The notes beneath the pieces were generated by a model, which was not told where the DNA came from, ran no database searches, and was given only the letters and a program-made list of their open reading frames with translations. Shown piece by piece: positions 1-12,219 of a stretch of DNA of 64,000 nt; within the stretch, counting starts at the first letter, position 1, and each line of letters opens with the position of its first letter. The translations under genes were made by a program, and so were the position numbers. The DNA is taken from NCBI RefSeq assembly GCF_019175285.1, contig NC_056524.1, positions 172,044,314 through 172,108,313 of the forward strand, in the 5' to 3' direction. The DNA is from Sceloporus undulatus (lineage: Eukaryota > Chordata > Lepidosauria > Squamata > Phrynosomatidae).

Positions 1-189
1 GAAATTTCACTAAGGTTAAAAAAAATGTTATGCTAGCATTTTTTTTTTAATGGGCAACATCCACTGCGTAAAAAATAATAATTTAGGGATGATTACATCT
101 ATAAAGCTAGGATCAGAAAAGTATTAAATGTCCTTTAGAGAAATTGAATGGCTTCTTAGAGGAGAGCTACTTTGAGGCATTGTGGAGAA

Positions 190-398
190 GAGCCAATATG
201 GTATAGTGGTTTGAACACTGAACTATGACTCTGTAGACCAGGATTCGAATCTCTGCTCAGCCATGGAAACCCACTGGGTGACCTTAGGCAACTCACATTT
301 TCTCAGTCTCAGAGGACAGCAATGTCAAATCCCCTGTAAAGAAACTTGCCAAGAAAACCCCATGATAGGTTTGCACTGAAAGCACACAACAACAATTT
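190..398 (+). repeat. Sauria-type SINE, near full length
   Basis: Starts GTATAGTGGTTTGAAC (tRNA-like A-box region), has a B-box-like GATTCGAATC, then the family body (CCCACTGGGTGACCTT, TTGCCAAGAAAACCCC) and the tail CACACAACAACAA. Sauria SINEs are tRNA-derived with a 3' end shared with BovB LINEs, which presumably move them. Confidence 0.85.
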
Positions 399-458
399 CT
401 CTGTGGTGAGAAATTCTGTAGACAGACACACACGGAGAGAATCCATTGTGGTAACTTA

Positions 459-926
459 GGCCCATTACAAATGGGTGTAAAGTACGTCCTGGGGCCTTAT
501 GCGCGCACCTAACCCTAGTACGTCCCCAGGATGTACAAAATGGCAGCGCCTGTTCCATAAGGGGGCCACCATTATGACGTCACGAACGTGCCGCCTCCAA
601 ATGGGGTGGCACAGACGTGACGTTTTTGTGCTGCGCGAGGGCGCATAGAGCGCCCTTTCCACAGCGCATGAAGGAGCTCCAAAACGGAGCTCCTTCCACG
701 GTTTGCATAGCTGGCGCAGCCTTTAGACGGCTGCGCCAGCAACGCAAAGGAGAAAGGGGCCGAGCGGCCCCTTTCTCCTCCTCCCCGCTGCCTTTTGCCG
801 CTTCCCCGCGGCCTGGAAAGTGGCGGATCGGGGCCTCGGAGGCTGCCGTTCTGGCAGCTGAGGCCCCGATCCAGCGGGGAAAGGAGCGCCTACAGGCCGC
901 CCCAAACAGGCAGTCTGTAACATACC
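459..926. mobile_element. GC-rich serial-hairpin element, copy 1
   Basis: A sharply bounded GC-rich block in AT-rich DNA. It opens GGCCCATTACAAATGG and closes near CAGTCTGTAACATACC, whose reverse complement resembles the opening. Inside are at least five separate hairpins, for example GGAGCTCC arms at 674-694, GGCGCAGCC/GGCTGCGCC near 713-737, a GGAGAAAGGGGCC pair at 749-778 and a GGATCGGGGCCTC pair near 823-872. There is no coding signal: open frames on both strands reflect GC content. Probably a non-autonomous DNA element. Confidence 0.6.
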
Positions 927-929
927 ATA

Positions 930-1154
930 GGCTGCATATGCGCTACAGAAATAATGCAATTTGACACTGCTTTAACTTTCATAACTCAATGCCATGGAAT
1001 CCTGGGATTTTTAGTTTGTTGTGGCACGAGTGCTCTTTGACAGAGAAGGCTAAATAGCTCAAAAATGACCAAATCTCCTACAGAATTCCATAGCATTGAA
1101 CCATGACAATTAAGTGGTGTCAAAGTGCATTATTTTTACAGTGCAAAAGCTGCC
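930..1154. mobile_element. Palindromic Harbinger-like MITE
   Basis: Arms carry CAGAAATAATGCAATTTGAC and its inverse, ATGGAATCCTGGGATTT, and GGCTGC/GCTGCC ends. Right flank TTA, left flank ATA. It directly abuts the GC-rich element ending near 926. Confidence 0.75.
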
Positions 1155-1905
1155 TTAGTGGTAAAATTCACTGACATAATAGTGTGAAAAGCTTCTATGA
1201 CAATATGTACACATATGTTCTGTGTTTGCAGTGAATATTGCCATGTGACTACCCAAGCTTGTTACTACCACAACTGATGAGGAGTAATGAGATACAAGTA
1301 CTATAGTTACCTATTCTTAGTTACCCTGTGCTGAATTCCCCAAAATCAGACTAAAGCATCTTCTAGGAATGGACACCATCTTCTAGAAAGTGCCTAAGCC
1401 CAATGGGCAGGGTTCCTGAATCCTCACCCTTAATCTCTAAAGCACAGGCTACCTCATTCAAAAGGATCTCCAAAGCCATGTTTAGCATTTACACGGGGCT
1501 GGAGAAGCTGCCATGGGAAGCAGGAGATTTGGAGACCCACTCCCACCATCAGTCCTGCTGCATGCACCTAAATCCTTAAAATGAGAAGAATATGGCTACT
1601 TTACTTTCAGTTAGTCAACAATGATTAACTTAAGCCCTCTTGATCTGAGTGAGTCTATTTTCAGTATTACTAGCAGGTTGTAATCTAACCTATTTTCTTG
1701 CCATTGCAGTCTTCCTTAAAGGTGGGTTAATGTTCTATTACCACTATACAGTATATGGAGCTTAGACTAAGAGAATATGTGCGGTTTGTCTAAGGGGCCT
1801 TTCATAGTACATCGTTACATTGATTCCACTTTACCTGCTGCCACAGAGAAGCATGGATGCTCTTGTGTGATGCCCACGCAATGCATGGTTGCTTCATAAG
1901 CACTT
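1155..1905. other. Unique DNA, nothing recognised
   Basis: No coding signal or repeat identified by eye. Confidence 0.6.
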
Positions 1906-2089
1906 GGGCCTTTTCACAATTATAGCCTTATGGTTCTGCTTTAACTGCCATGGTAACATCCTGTGGGATCCTGTGGTTTGTACTTTAGTGAGGCACTAGA
2001 TCTCTCTGGCTGAGAATTCTAAATGTTCCTCCCTAAACTGCAAATATGAGGACTACGTAAAAGTCATGGTAGTTAAAACGAAAAGGCCC
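1906..2089. mobile_element. Palindromic MITE, GGGCC-ended family
   Basis: Opens GGGCCTTTTCACAATTATAG and closes with AAAAGGCCC. The arms contain CTGCTTTAACTGCCATGGTA and the inverse. Same family as 20719-20935. Confidence 0.6.
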
Positions 2090-2508
2090 TAAGTCCAGCT
2101 AATGAGTTTATGGCAAGAAGCAAGTTCCAAATCAGAGATTTCTTGGCTCATGACTCAGATTATAATCATATACACATTTACTGGGAGTATGTTCATTTTG
2201 GTAAAATGGGGCTTGCTTCCTTAAATCATAGACATATATTAGACTGTACTGTCAGTTTGTTATTCCCTCAAGTATATTCTTGGCTGGTTTCTCCTGAAGG
2301 ACGCATCTCTCAGCTGGTTTCCCCTGAAGGTCAGCTCAAGCTCTGAGATAACTCAAAAGATACAGGGATATTTCTGTTATGAGTGCTGCCTTGGTAGGAG
2401 ATAATGAATGAATGGAAGGATGATATCATGATTTAAAAAAACAGGTTTACAAATGAAGAAGTTGAAGTATCCTTTGTTAACAGTTGAAATGAAAATGAAG
2501 TACTATCA

Positions 2509-2711
2509 GGCTGCTGCCACACTGCAGAATTACAGCACATTGTTTTAACTGTTATGGCTCCATCTTATGTAATCCTGGGATTTGTCATTTGTTGTGGCAC
2601 CAGAGCAATCTGACAGAGAAGGCTAAACTGCAAATTCAGATTTTCATAGCTCTGAGCCATGGCAGTTGGAGCAGTATCAAACCGCATTAATTCTGCACTG
2701 TAGACACAGCC
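2509..2711. mobile_element. Palindromic Harbinger-like MITE
   Basis: GGCTGCTGCCACACTGCAGA at the left and the inverse TGCACTGTAGACACAGCC at the right. The centre is GACAGAGAAGGCTAAACTGC. Confidence 0.75.
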
Positions 2712-5700
2712 TTGGTGCCTTGATGACAACAAAGTGTCATTCTTCTATAACACTGGTGCCAGCCTGGTTACCCTACAGAGTCCCTAAAACAGCTTCATTT
2801 GTTTTAAAGAAAGTTGCCTCCATCTAGTTATTAAAATTAATGCAGTTCATCAAGGAGCCAGAAAAGGTGCATCTACACTGACAGGAAAAACCAATTTACC
2901 TTCGGTTTACCCCAATTTGCAGCAACGATGAGCTTGTTTACACACACCGAGGTAAGTTTGGGAAGACTGTCCACACATTTCTTCCTTTTGAACAATCACA
3001 TTATTCATGGCCTCACAGTCATGGATGCTCTGGATGATTTAGCTCCAGTCATCCAGCATATCGTTTGGACATCTCACTGTGAAAACATTGTTTTATTTGG
3101 CCCATGTAGATGCGCCCAAAGATTCCTACTGAAATGAAAAAACAGCTAGGTTTCAGAACCTATAAAAGGAATGGCCTTTTCCAGGAAATGAGATTTAAAA
3201 AAAAAAAAACATACAGAGCACATCCACACTTCAAATTTAGCCATAATTTCCTTTTTGTGAGAAGACCCAGCCATAGGTCCTGTAGAGACAGGAGAATTCT
3301 ATGATCCTTCAAGTTTTGTTGGCCTACAGCTTCCATCATCCTTGATGGCTGGAGCTGATATGATGTGGATCCAACAGCATCTAGACAGCTTCCCTATGCC
3401 TGGCATAAAATAAGTAATAATGACCAGAATCCTTTTGGGCAGTTATGAACGCATAACTATCATAGTTATGGAGCTATGCAAGGAATTCCAGCCCACCTTC
3501 CCCAGTCGTCACTTACAGTAAAGCAGCTGCTGTGACCAATGGAGGTCCATTTCCCTGTCACTGAAGAAGCGGCTGGTTGATGTTCCTGCCTTCTCTCAGT
3601 GAGTGATTCTGTTGTGAGAGACAAGAAGCAAGACCACTGTTACAATTCCCCCTAATGCCAGAGATCACTCATGCAAGGGGGGGTCAGCTGCTTCTCAGTA
3701 AATGACGATGGGGGGGGGGGGCTTTCACAGTCCCTATGTGAACTGGCAAAAACACCTCTAAGAATTCCTTGTCTAAGTAAACCCTATGAAATGGATAGGG
3801 TCGGCATAATTTGACAGACTACTTGAAGACACCTACAAACACATGTGAACTCCAGGTTACACGTTCATAACTCTACAACAGGATTCTGGCCATTACCTTT
3901 AATATGAATGGAGGCAGCCCTGGCACCATGAAAACTGATAACATGGACCAAATGCTTTCCCTCCATGGCATGACATTCTGTTTCCATTACTTGCCATCCC
4001 ATTTTCCGCTGAGATTCAGTCAATGTCATTCAAAGACTTACCCTACAGTTTCTATTTCCCCTCTCCCAGAGGGTTCTTCTGAGCTGTTGATTTTCCATGT
4101 CAGGAATTAGAAAAGTGCCACTCGTCAAGTACAGTGCAGAAAACAAGACCAATTGTGTGGGCTGATCTACTTCTCACCCATTCTGGTGGTGTGCACATCT
4201 GACTTTTCCCAGGTGACTGCAGGGGACATCCTGCTGGCTTGTGTGACACCCCAGTGGAGAGCCTCAGTCGTCTTTACACCAAATCGTCTTTCACTTCGAA
4301 AACACAGGAAAGTAGACCTCAAAACCTGGAGGGGCAGCATAAGGCTACAACATGTCACCGTCTTCTCTATAAATGTGACACAAACTGACTTGTGGGTGAA
4401 ATTAACACAACTGGAAAAATTTGCTCTGTCTTGTCAGTGTAATGAAATGTGATATGTGCTGCCAAATGCAACAGCATGGATGTGTTTGAGCCAGGCCACA
4501 GCAACCGTACCCTTGAGACAAGTAACTTACTTTCCAATTTTAAAATAACATTTGAATACTGTATGATACGCTTCACAAATGAAAAAGCACAAATCTCTCT
4601 ATCTATGAAAACAAAATCTTCCATTCCCACCCCCCATCTTTTCCCCACTGCCAGTCAATAAAACAAAAATGTTCAAGGAAACTTTCAGTCTACTTTTATC
4701 AAAGTAATACAAATCTGCTTTGTTTGATTTTTATGCAAATTAAAAAAAAATAATGTATAATAATAGCAAAAAATACCATTAAACCAAGACTTCACCAAAT
4801 ATTCTCCTATTTTGATTTTGGATTTGAAGGTATACTTAGGGGCAGGAGAAGCAGAGGTATTTCTGGGAAAACCATTTTGTTTTCTTGTCTTGTTGTTGTT
4901 GTCAATACTTACCCTATCTGCTGTTATGTCTGTAGCATTTTCTCACCATATAATATTCATATCTTTTCTTTCTCTGCTAATCACAGTAGGGATCTCAGTC
5001 AACAGGAGAACACATAACGAATTAGGTCACCGTATGGCACTATAATATGAAGCCAGTCAGATTCATCTACAGGAGGAAATAAAGGGTTGAGGGATGAAGC
5101 CAGTTCTGAGTGAGGAGCCATATTTTCTGAGTCATTCACATGGATGTCTGCAACCAATTACAGATCATATAATATAGTAATTAACATCATAGATAGCACT
5201 GACTAATACAATTTGGGATATTCGGTTGTCACTGAGGGCACCTCAGAATATGCCAGTTATTCCTGTGCAAACTGATTTTATTTTGGAAATCCATGTGACA
5301 TTTTCTTCATGTCAAAATATTTTCTAGGAGCTCTCAGCATTAACAAAATATTTTTATTCGCAATTCCCAGGTTGGTATTAAGAAATCCACTACTTTCTGA
5401 AATGAAAGGTATCAATTGCTTGCCTTTTGTGTTTCTACTGTCTCAGATCCATAGTTAGTCACCATGTACATGCAGCTATTGTTTCTAGGATACAGGTTGT
5501 ACTGAGATCAAGTGAGGGAATGAAGGATGTCAGCACTAAAACAAAATGATCCCACTGCTTAACTAGTATAATAAGAACATTCTAGAAATCTAACTATAAC
5601 TCTTGATTGTTTTTAAGGCTCAGTGGAAATTAATAAAAATCAGTTTTTGAAATGTTGCATGATCTGCAATGTGATCAGTAAGAGAGGAAGAGGGAAGGGG

Positions 5701-6227
5701 ATGGACACAAAGGAGGGACAAAGAGAGGGGAACCCCCAGCATGTTTCAAGAGTGTGTTGAAAACCTGTGGATATGCAACTACAATCAAAGCACACCAAAA
5801 AAGAATAATAAATTCATGATACTTTGAGGCAGTCTGGTTCAGCCTCAAAAGCATTTGGGGGGGGGGGGTCCCTTCTTGGGAAAAAATCAAAGAAGCCATG
5901 AGGGAATGTACATCAGACAATATCTTAACTCAGTCCCACAGTAAACAATATCAAATATGAGCTAGTGTATTACAGTGTCTGAAAAAGTGTACTATTTTCA
6001 ATTCAAATATCACCTTCATCCTGAATTCTCCATGTGGGTATTGATGTCACTGTTCCCTCGGTAGCAAAACACACACACACCTGCAATATGCAAATAACAC
6101 TGACCTTCTTTTTAGCACTGTTGTATAAAATCTGTGTGAACAGTAATTGGGAAATACATGAATTGCTAGGCTTCCAGTCAAGAAATTCAGTCACTGAGAG
6201 TGAAGCTCTGAACTGAAATGTCAGGAG
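2712..6227. other. Mostly unique AT-rich DNA, no gene seen
   Basis: No convincing exon in either strand. Contains a G run (3711-3721), another at 5858-5867 and a short CA run at 6069-6082. The stretch 4650-5700 is repeat-poor and could include conserved non-coding sequence, which cannot be judged from one genome. Confidence 0.6.
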
Positions 6228-6508
6228 ATTATCACCCGCCTTTCCTTCTGTGCTAGATGCAGGATGTAAACTTAAATAGGTGGATATTATTGCACACACC
6301 CATGCCCAGGCAGTAGGCATCCTGTACCCAATCCAGCCTTCTCCTGCACCTTTTAAAAAATGGAGAAATCCCATTCATTAAAAGGTGCAGGAGAAGCCCA
6401 AATCAGGTACAGGATGCCTAGTGGCTGGGCACAGGTGTGTGTGATAAAATCTGCCTGTTTAAGTTTACATCCTGCATCTAAAGTGGGAGGAAAGGCAGTG
6501 CGATAATA
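6228..6508. mobile_element. Fold-back (hairpin) element, 281 bp
   Basis: Almost the whole element is one inverted repeat. The left arm (6228-about 6359) pairs with the right arm (about 6375-6508), including TAGATGCAGGATGTAAACTT, GGCATCCTGTACC and CTTCTCCTGCACCTTTTA. A loop of about 15 bases remains. The ends carry GATTATC(A/G)C(A/C)C, like the ends of the 9787-11930 element. Confidence 0.7.
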
Positions 6509-6529
6509 TCTTTAGTTGCAACTACAGTA

Positions 6530-6602
6530 GAATCATAGAGTCATAGAGTTGTAAGAGACCTCAAGGACCATCAAACCCAACCCCATGACATGCAGGAATA
6601 CA
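6530..6602 (-). mobile_element. CR1-like LINE 3' end fragment, antisense
   Basis: AATCATAGAGTCATAGAGTT then AGAGACCTCAAGGACCATC, the reverse of the CR1 3' end. Confidence 0.75.
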
Positions 6603-6665
6603 CAGAAGATACACTAAACAATGGAAACTTAATAGTCAACACTTATCTTAAATTCCAGTGCTCCA

Positions 6666-7250
6666 GGCTGCTGCCACATGTCAGAATTAATACAGCTTGA
6701 TACCGCTGTAACTGTTATGGCTCAGTGCTATGAAATCCTAGAATTTCTAGTTTGTTATGACACCAGAGCTCTGACAAAAAAGGCTAAGTATGAGGGTGTA
6801 CAGACCGGCACTTTGTGCCAGCCTGGAACCAAACTAGGGCTCAGCGAGGGCTGAGTGTTTGCACGCTCAAAGCCCTTGTGCCGGCACCTGGGTGCCATCT
6901 TGGTGCGTGCCCGACCATGATGGGTACCATGATGATGTCGCTCATGCACAGCACCCAAACAGCACTGCGCACCAGGGGCATTATAAGGCCGAGGCATGAC
7001 ACTTATGGAGCCCCTGTTGCAGTGCAGAAAGGAGCCACATTTCATGGCTCCTTTTTGTACCAGGTTGGGGTGTGACATGCAGTTGCTGCATCCCCAACCC
7101 AGCGCTTTGAGAGGCAGCATAGAGCCGCCCCTTATGGGCTGTTTGTACAGCCTCTGTCTCTCAAAATTACAAATCCCAGAAATCCATGGCATTGAGCCAT
7201 GGCAGTAAAAACAATGTCAAACTGCATAAATTTTGCAGTGGAGATGCACC
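6666..7250. mobile_element. Palindromic MITE split by a GC-rich element
   Basis: Left arm 6666-6791 (GGCTGCTGCCACATGTCAG), right arm 7155-7250 (ending GTGGAGATGCACC). The interruption is the element at 6792-7154. Confidence 0.72.
6792..7154. mobile_element. GC-rich serial-hairpin element, copy 2, nested in a MITE
   Basis: Ends GAGGGTGTACAGACCGGC and (reverse complement) GAGGCTGTACAAACAGCC are inverted repeats. Inside are a CGGCACTTTGTGCC hairpin and a CAGAAAGGAGCCA pair. The element lies between the arms of the palindromic MITE at 6666-7250, so it is the younger insertion. Confidence 0.65.
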
Positions 7251-7503
7251 TCAATGGGACTAACAATTGGATTTTAGGGAAAGAACTCACATTTTAAACC
7301 TAACAGAGACTTTGAAATTAAGAAAACAAGAACCACCACGTTGGATTAGACAGAAGGCTTTTCTAGTACAGCATTCTTTTAGCGCAGTGCCCAGCCAAAT
7401 GGCAAAGGGAATCCCACAAGCAGGACATCAATGCAACTGCACCCTCCACCCCATGTCCATCACCAGCTGATATATATACTGTTCTCATACTGAAGATGAT
7501 ATA

Positions 7504-7720
7504 CAGCTGGCCCTCTGTATCCACAGATTCAACCATCTACAGTTTGAAAATATTTTTAATATATATACGGTACATTCAAAAAGCAAACTGATTTTGTCAT
7601 TTTATAGAAGACATAGCATTTTACTATGCCATTTTATTTAGTGGAACTTGAGCATTTACAGATTTTGGTATCCGCAGGGGATCCTGGAACCAACTCCCAG
7701 TGGATACCAAGGGCCCACTC
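7504..7720. mobile_element. TA-flanked Tigger/pogo-like short element
   Basis: Starts CAGCTGGCCCTCTGTATCC and ends GATACCAAGGGCCCACT, with TA on each side. These termini are typical of non-autonomous TcMar-Tigger elements. Confidence 0.75.
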
Positions 7721-8874
7721 TATATCCTTCTTAGTTAATAGTATTATAAGTAATACTTTTGTGTCCAAAGGGACATTCAGTCCTAGCTACTGGACATCAA
7801 GTGATGTCAAAGGATGATATACAATTTAATTAATGAACCAAGCATGTACATTCAGATGAGAAGCTGCTAAAGTACTGACCAGAGGAATAACATTTCAGTG
7901 AAACAGAATAAAAACAGTAGAACACAGAGGCATGTTACACAAACGGGTTTTTACAAATTGTCAGTCGTCAGAAAAGCCTATTAACAAAATCTCATTCTTT
8001 GTACGTTGTGAAATGCAAATGGAAATCATTATAAGTTCACAGGCCAGGGCTTATTCTTAAGAGAAATGCCAGGGATCAAATGTTTAAAGTTGCTTGAACT
8101 GCATGCCATCTTCCTACTACTTAATTTTATCTAATATGTGAGTCTATAGCTATTTACTGTGGCAAGGTGGGGCCAGAGGGCAGAGAAGCCTGCCCTCCAA
8201 ATATATCTCCTTCGGTAATACAGCCGTATTGGAGACTGTGTGGCTACATCTTGTTCTAAGAGGAAATTCAAGCAGTTCTCTCCCCCTCTACACACACACA
8301 CACACAAAATTTTCAGTGGGGGATTAGCTAGAGGTACCCCAGGCCCACAAAATGAGTGGGGATGCATGCAAATCTTAGGCAGTGTGATTCCTTCCCCTGA
8401 TTTCTAAATTTGAGAGGGATATGATTATCAGTCATTCAATTTCATACTGAAATCACACTGCTCTAGGACTGAGACCTGACACAGATTAAATCTATACTTG
8501 CTTTGAGAAAACTGGGATATGAGGCTTGTGTGCATGTGTATATGTGTGTGAGAGAGAGATGGAATGAAAGGAGAGCAGGAGGGAATCAGTTTTCAATTAC
8601 AAATTACATATTTTCAATCCTGTCTAATACTACATATAGATATAGGTAAAGGCTGACATCGTGCATTGCACTTGGGTAGCATAATGTTTCACATGCACAA
8701 TTCTGCACCTTTCTCCCCACCTGACAACTGGGGTTTTTTTTTGGGGGGGGGGGGAAGAGAGACTGCTGCTGCCATTCTCTGTCTGGAACAGAGAAATGGG
8801 AGTGGGAAGTAAATTGACCAATAAGTTGTCCATCTCAGCAATTTTTAAATATTGCATTAGATTTAATACTTTTT
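7721..8874. other. Unique DNA with simple repeats
   Basis: CA run at 8289-8306, TG/AG run near 8530-8560, G run at 8743-8752. No gene seen. Confidence 0.6.
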
Positions 8875-8991
8875 TAAGGAGGGGAGGGTACCAGGGATTT
8901 TATATGTTTTGTATTTTTAACTTTGTTAGCCACCCCGATTGTTCTCAGAGGGGCGGGATACAAATACATTTTATTATTATTATTATTATTA
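8875..8991 (+). mobile_element. L2/CR1-like LINE 3' tail with ATT repeats
   Basis: TTAGCCACCCCGATTGTTCT, GGGCGGGATACAAATACA and then an ATT microsatellite. Confidence 0.7.
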
Positions 8992-9277
8992 CTATAAGAA
9001 GAAAAAATAGTCTGAACACCATCTGGAAGTGCAACCTTATTTCTCTTCCCCTCAGCCACTTTGTGGTCTCCTGAGTCACTTCCCTTCTCCCCAGTCAGTG
9101 AGGGGAGATTTTAGATGGCATGCAAGAGGCTAGAAAATAGGTCCATTGTACACCATCTAAAAGAATACATGCACAACCTAACCCTTGGTAATATATACAT
9201 ATGTGACCTTCACGATTCCAGCCCATCAGTCTTAAGGTTCTGCCTTAGAGGATCCAGGATGCTTAGTTTTTTGTACA

Positions 9278-9510
9278 TTATTGTTGATATGTGCCTTCAA
9301 GTCATTTTTGACTTATGACAACCCAAAGACGAATATATCACAAGATTTTCTTGGCAAGATTTGTTCAGAGGAGGTTTGCCATTGCCTTCCCCTGAGGCTG
9401 AGAGCATATGACTTGCCCAGGGTCATCCAGTGAGTTTCATGGTTGCCCTGGGAATCAAACCCTGGTCTCCAGAGTCATAGTCCAGCACTCAAACCACTAT
9501 GCCACACTGA
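9278..9510 (-). repeat. Sauria-type SINE, near full length, antisense
   Basis: Reads tail first on the + strand (GTGCCTTCAAGTCATTTTTG) through the body to the tRNA-like head (ACTCAAACCACTATGCCAC). All modules are present and it is moderately diverged. Confidence 0.85.
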
Positions 9511-9786
9511 ATTAATGAAGGCATTGGTGCCATCCAGAAGCTGCTTCACTGCAACTGTCAGCATTCCTCACCACTGACTATGCTGGCTAGGGTTGCTGGC
9601 AGATATGGTACAACATCTGGAGGTCTACACGATTCTCATCCCTGCTTTAATGCCTTGTGCAAGTTACTAAAAACCAAAAAATATATTGTCTGCTTATATT
9701 TATGTAGATATATATTTTATATCTGTNNNNNNNNNNGTGCATGTAGACAGATAGACAGATGTATATTTATAATTCCAGACTAAGGA

Positions 9787-11930
9787 GATTATCGCACTGC
9801 GTTCTGAGAACGTTCCATATCATCACGTGATGAAAACGTTCCTGGAACAGATATTACCGCATTAGAAATCAAAACGTGATCAGAACGGGATCAGAACGGC
9901 AGTTTACCGCACTGCGATTCCTTTTTCTTGAAACCGTTCTCAGAACGGTTTGCTGTATTAAGTTTTGTGGGCTGTCTTCTGATGACGTCGCCACTCAGTG
10001 GTTGGACGGCTCGGGAGAGGCGCTGCCCCCAGGAAAGAGGGAAAAGGGAGGCTTGGGCCATGGAGCTCGCCTCTCCTGAGTCCCCCGGCTTACTGAAATC
10101 CCTCACCTCCCTTCCCCATAGGAAAGAATCCAAAAACGGAGCTTAAAGAGCAGTGAGCCCTATGGGTCTTCATCTGGGGGGAGCAGAGGATGCTTGGCTA
10201 TGGGGTTGTCCTGCCATCTCTCTCTCCCCTCTTTCCCCATAGGAAAGAATCCAAAAACGGAGTTTAAAATCTCTCTCAGATGCAGACCCAAAGGGCTCTC
10301 CTCTGCTCCTTTTAAACTCAGTTTTTGGATTGATTTCTATGGGGAAGGGAGGTGGGGGATTTCAGTAAGCCTAGGGACTCTGGCCGGGAAAGTGCTTCTC
10401 AGCCTCACTGCGAAGTCTTCCCTCCGAAGATTCTCTTGGGAGGGAAAGAAGGCAAGCCCCTATAAAACGCTGGGGCTTCATATGCTGGCATATGTTTGAA
10501 GAAAATAGGATAAAACCTATGTAACTTGATGGGCCAAGGGCAGAGTCCCCTCCTTGGCAGCCTGGGCATTAAGGGAGCTCCACGGAGGTCCCTTCAAGCG
10601 GAGGGAAAGGGAGGGGACTGGACCAAGGGCAGAGCCTCGGCAGCCATTGCAGCTCTTTAAACCGGTTAGAAAAGAAGAGTCCTCTGCTGTCATCCCATTT
10701 CCCCTTTTTGGCAGCTTGACACCCTTTTGCTCCTGTGTGTGTGCATGTAATGTGTGCCTTCAGGTTGTGAGATTCCCTCCCCGCTTTAACTCTTGTCTGG
10801 CTCTTTGCTATGGAATTCTGGGAGTTTTTTGCTTGCTTTTCTGTGGTGCTCCAAACAGAGGAGCTTTTGTGGGTTCCCTCCTGGAGAGAAGGAGGAGAAG
10901 GTCCTGGGCATCCCTGCCATCCCTGCCTCCTGCAGGCTGCAAGCACAGGAGCCCCGCTGGACATGACACCAGAGGCCCCCCGCAGAAGCAGCCAGACCCT
11001 CTCCCTCTTGCTCTCTGCCCTGGTCCCCTCTTCCTTGAGGGAAGGAGGAGCTCCATGGAGGTCCCTTCAAGCCGAAGGAAAGCAAGTTGCCAGGGAGGGG
11101 ACTGGGCCAAGGGCAGAGCCCCGGCAGCCATAGCAGCTCTTTAAACCGGTTAGAAAAGAAGAGTCCTCTGCTGTCATCCCATTTCCCCTTTTTGGCAGCT
11201 TGACACCCTTTTGCTCCTGTGTGTGTGCATGTAATGTGTGCCTTCAGGTTGTGAGCTTCCCTCCCCGCTTTAACTCTTGTCTGGCTCTTTGCTATGGAAT
11301 TCTGGGAGTTTTTTGCTTGCTTTTCTGTGGTGCTCCAAACAGAGGAGCTTTTGTGGGTTCCCTCCTGGAGAGAAGGAGGAGAAGGTCCTGGGCATCCCTG
11401 CCTCCTGCATTGTGACAGCACAGGAGCCCCACTGGACATGACACTAGAGACCCCCAGAGAAGCAGCCAGACCCTCTCCCTCTTGCTCTCTGCTCTGGTCT
11501 CTTCTTTCCCTCTCTTTCCCTGCTTTCCTCTTCTCTTCCTTGTCCCACCTTTCCTCCCTTTTTCCTCCCTTCCCTCCCTCCTTCTTTCCCCCCTCACACA
11601 CACACACCTTCCCTCACTGCAGTCGCTCGCCTGCCTGCCTCCCTCCCTCCCTGCCTGTCATTCTTTCAGCCAATCAGAAGACGGAGGAATGAGGGAACGG
11701 ATTTGAGAACGGATAAGAATACCGCACACACTTCTCTTGGAACGTTTTCATCACGTTTCAGCTCTCTGGGAACACATTCAGAACACATTCAAATCCGTTC
11801 CCTCCTGGAACACATTTGGAACACATTTAAGCGTTCTGAGAACCCGATTGGAACACATACGTGCGGTATACTCAAATGCGTTCCGTTCTCATCACATGAT
11901 CAGAACGTTCTCAGAACCCAGTGCGATCAC
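9787..11930. mobile_element. Large non-autonomous DNA element with long inverted ends, 2.1 kb
   Basis: Left end GATTATCGCACTGCGTTCTG and right end (reverse complement) GTGATCGCACTGGGTTCTG continue as inverted repeats for about 50 bases. Subterminal zones (9787-9960, 11695-11930) are packed with short GAACG, GAACAC and AACGTT words, as in transposase-binding regions. The interior has an inverted pair around CCAAAAACGGAG(T/C)TTAAA (10130, 10250; reverse near 10308-10335), a direct 484 bp duplication, and a pyrimidine-rich tract (11500-11660). No transposase is seen. Open frames here reflect composition. Target-site repeat not identified. Confidence 0.6.
10560..11600. repeat. Direct tandem duplication, period about 484 bp
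   Basis: The block containing ACCGGTTAGAAAAGAAGAG (10661 and 11145) and GGAATTCTGGGAGTTTTTTG is repeated nearly identically. The two copies differ by few substitutions and by small indels near 10915-10940 against 11398-11415. Near identity suggests a recent duplication. Confidence 0.85.
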
Positions 11931-12219
11931 TGTGTTTTTGTAACCAGCTTTTCTAAGAAGAGTTTAGGTAGTTTTCTTCTTTTTAATTCAGTAGTTTTAT
12001 GATCATGAACAAGCTAATAAAAACTATTTGGTTGGTAATGTGTGGAAATGTATTTTCAAGTCTGTATTCCCTTCCTACTTAAAAAAAAATCACTTTTGAC
12101 ACAATCTGAATGTCAGGATTGTATGTAATAGAGAAGCTTCTACTCATTAATTTTATGAATAGGAGAATGGACACCTAGTAACAATTTCTTTAAAAAGACC
12201 TTGAGTAGTACTCATGGAT

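Noticed and set aside
4153-4452. 99-codon open frame
   Set aside because: No family resemblance; an antisense frame of similar length overlaps it.
10786-11607. 273-codon open frame on the minus strand and overlapping frames
   Set aside because: It lies inside the non-autonomous 2.1 kb element, spans the 484 bp duplication so that its halves repeat, and looks like composition rather than a protein family.
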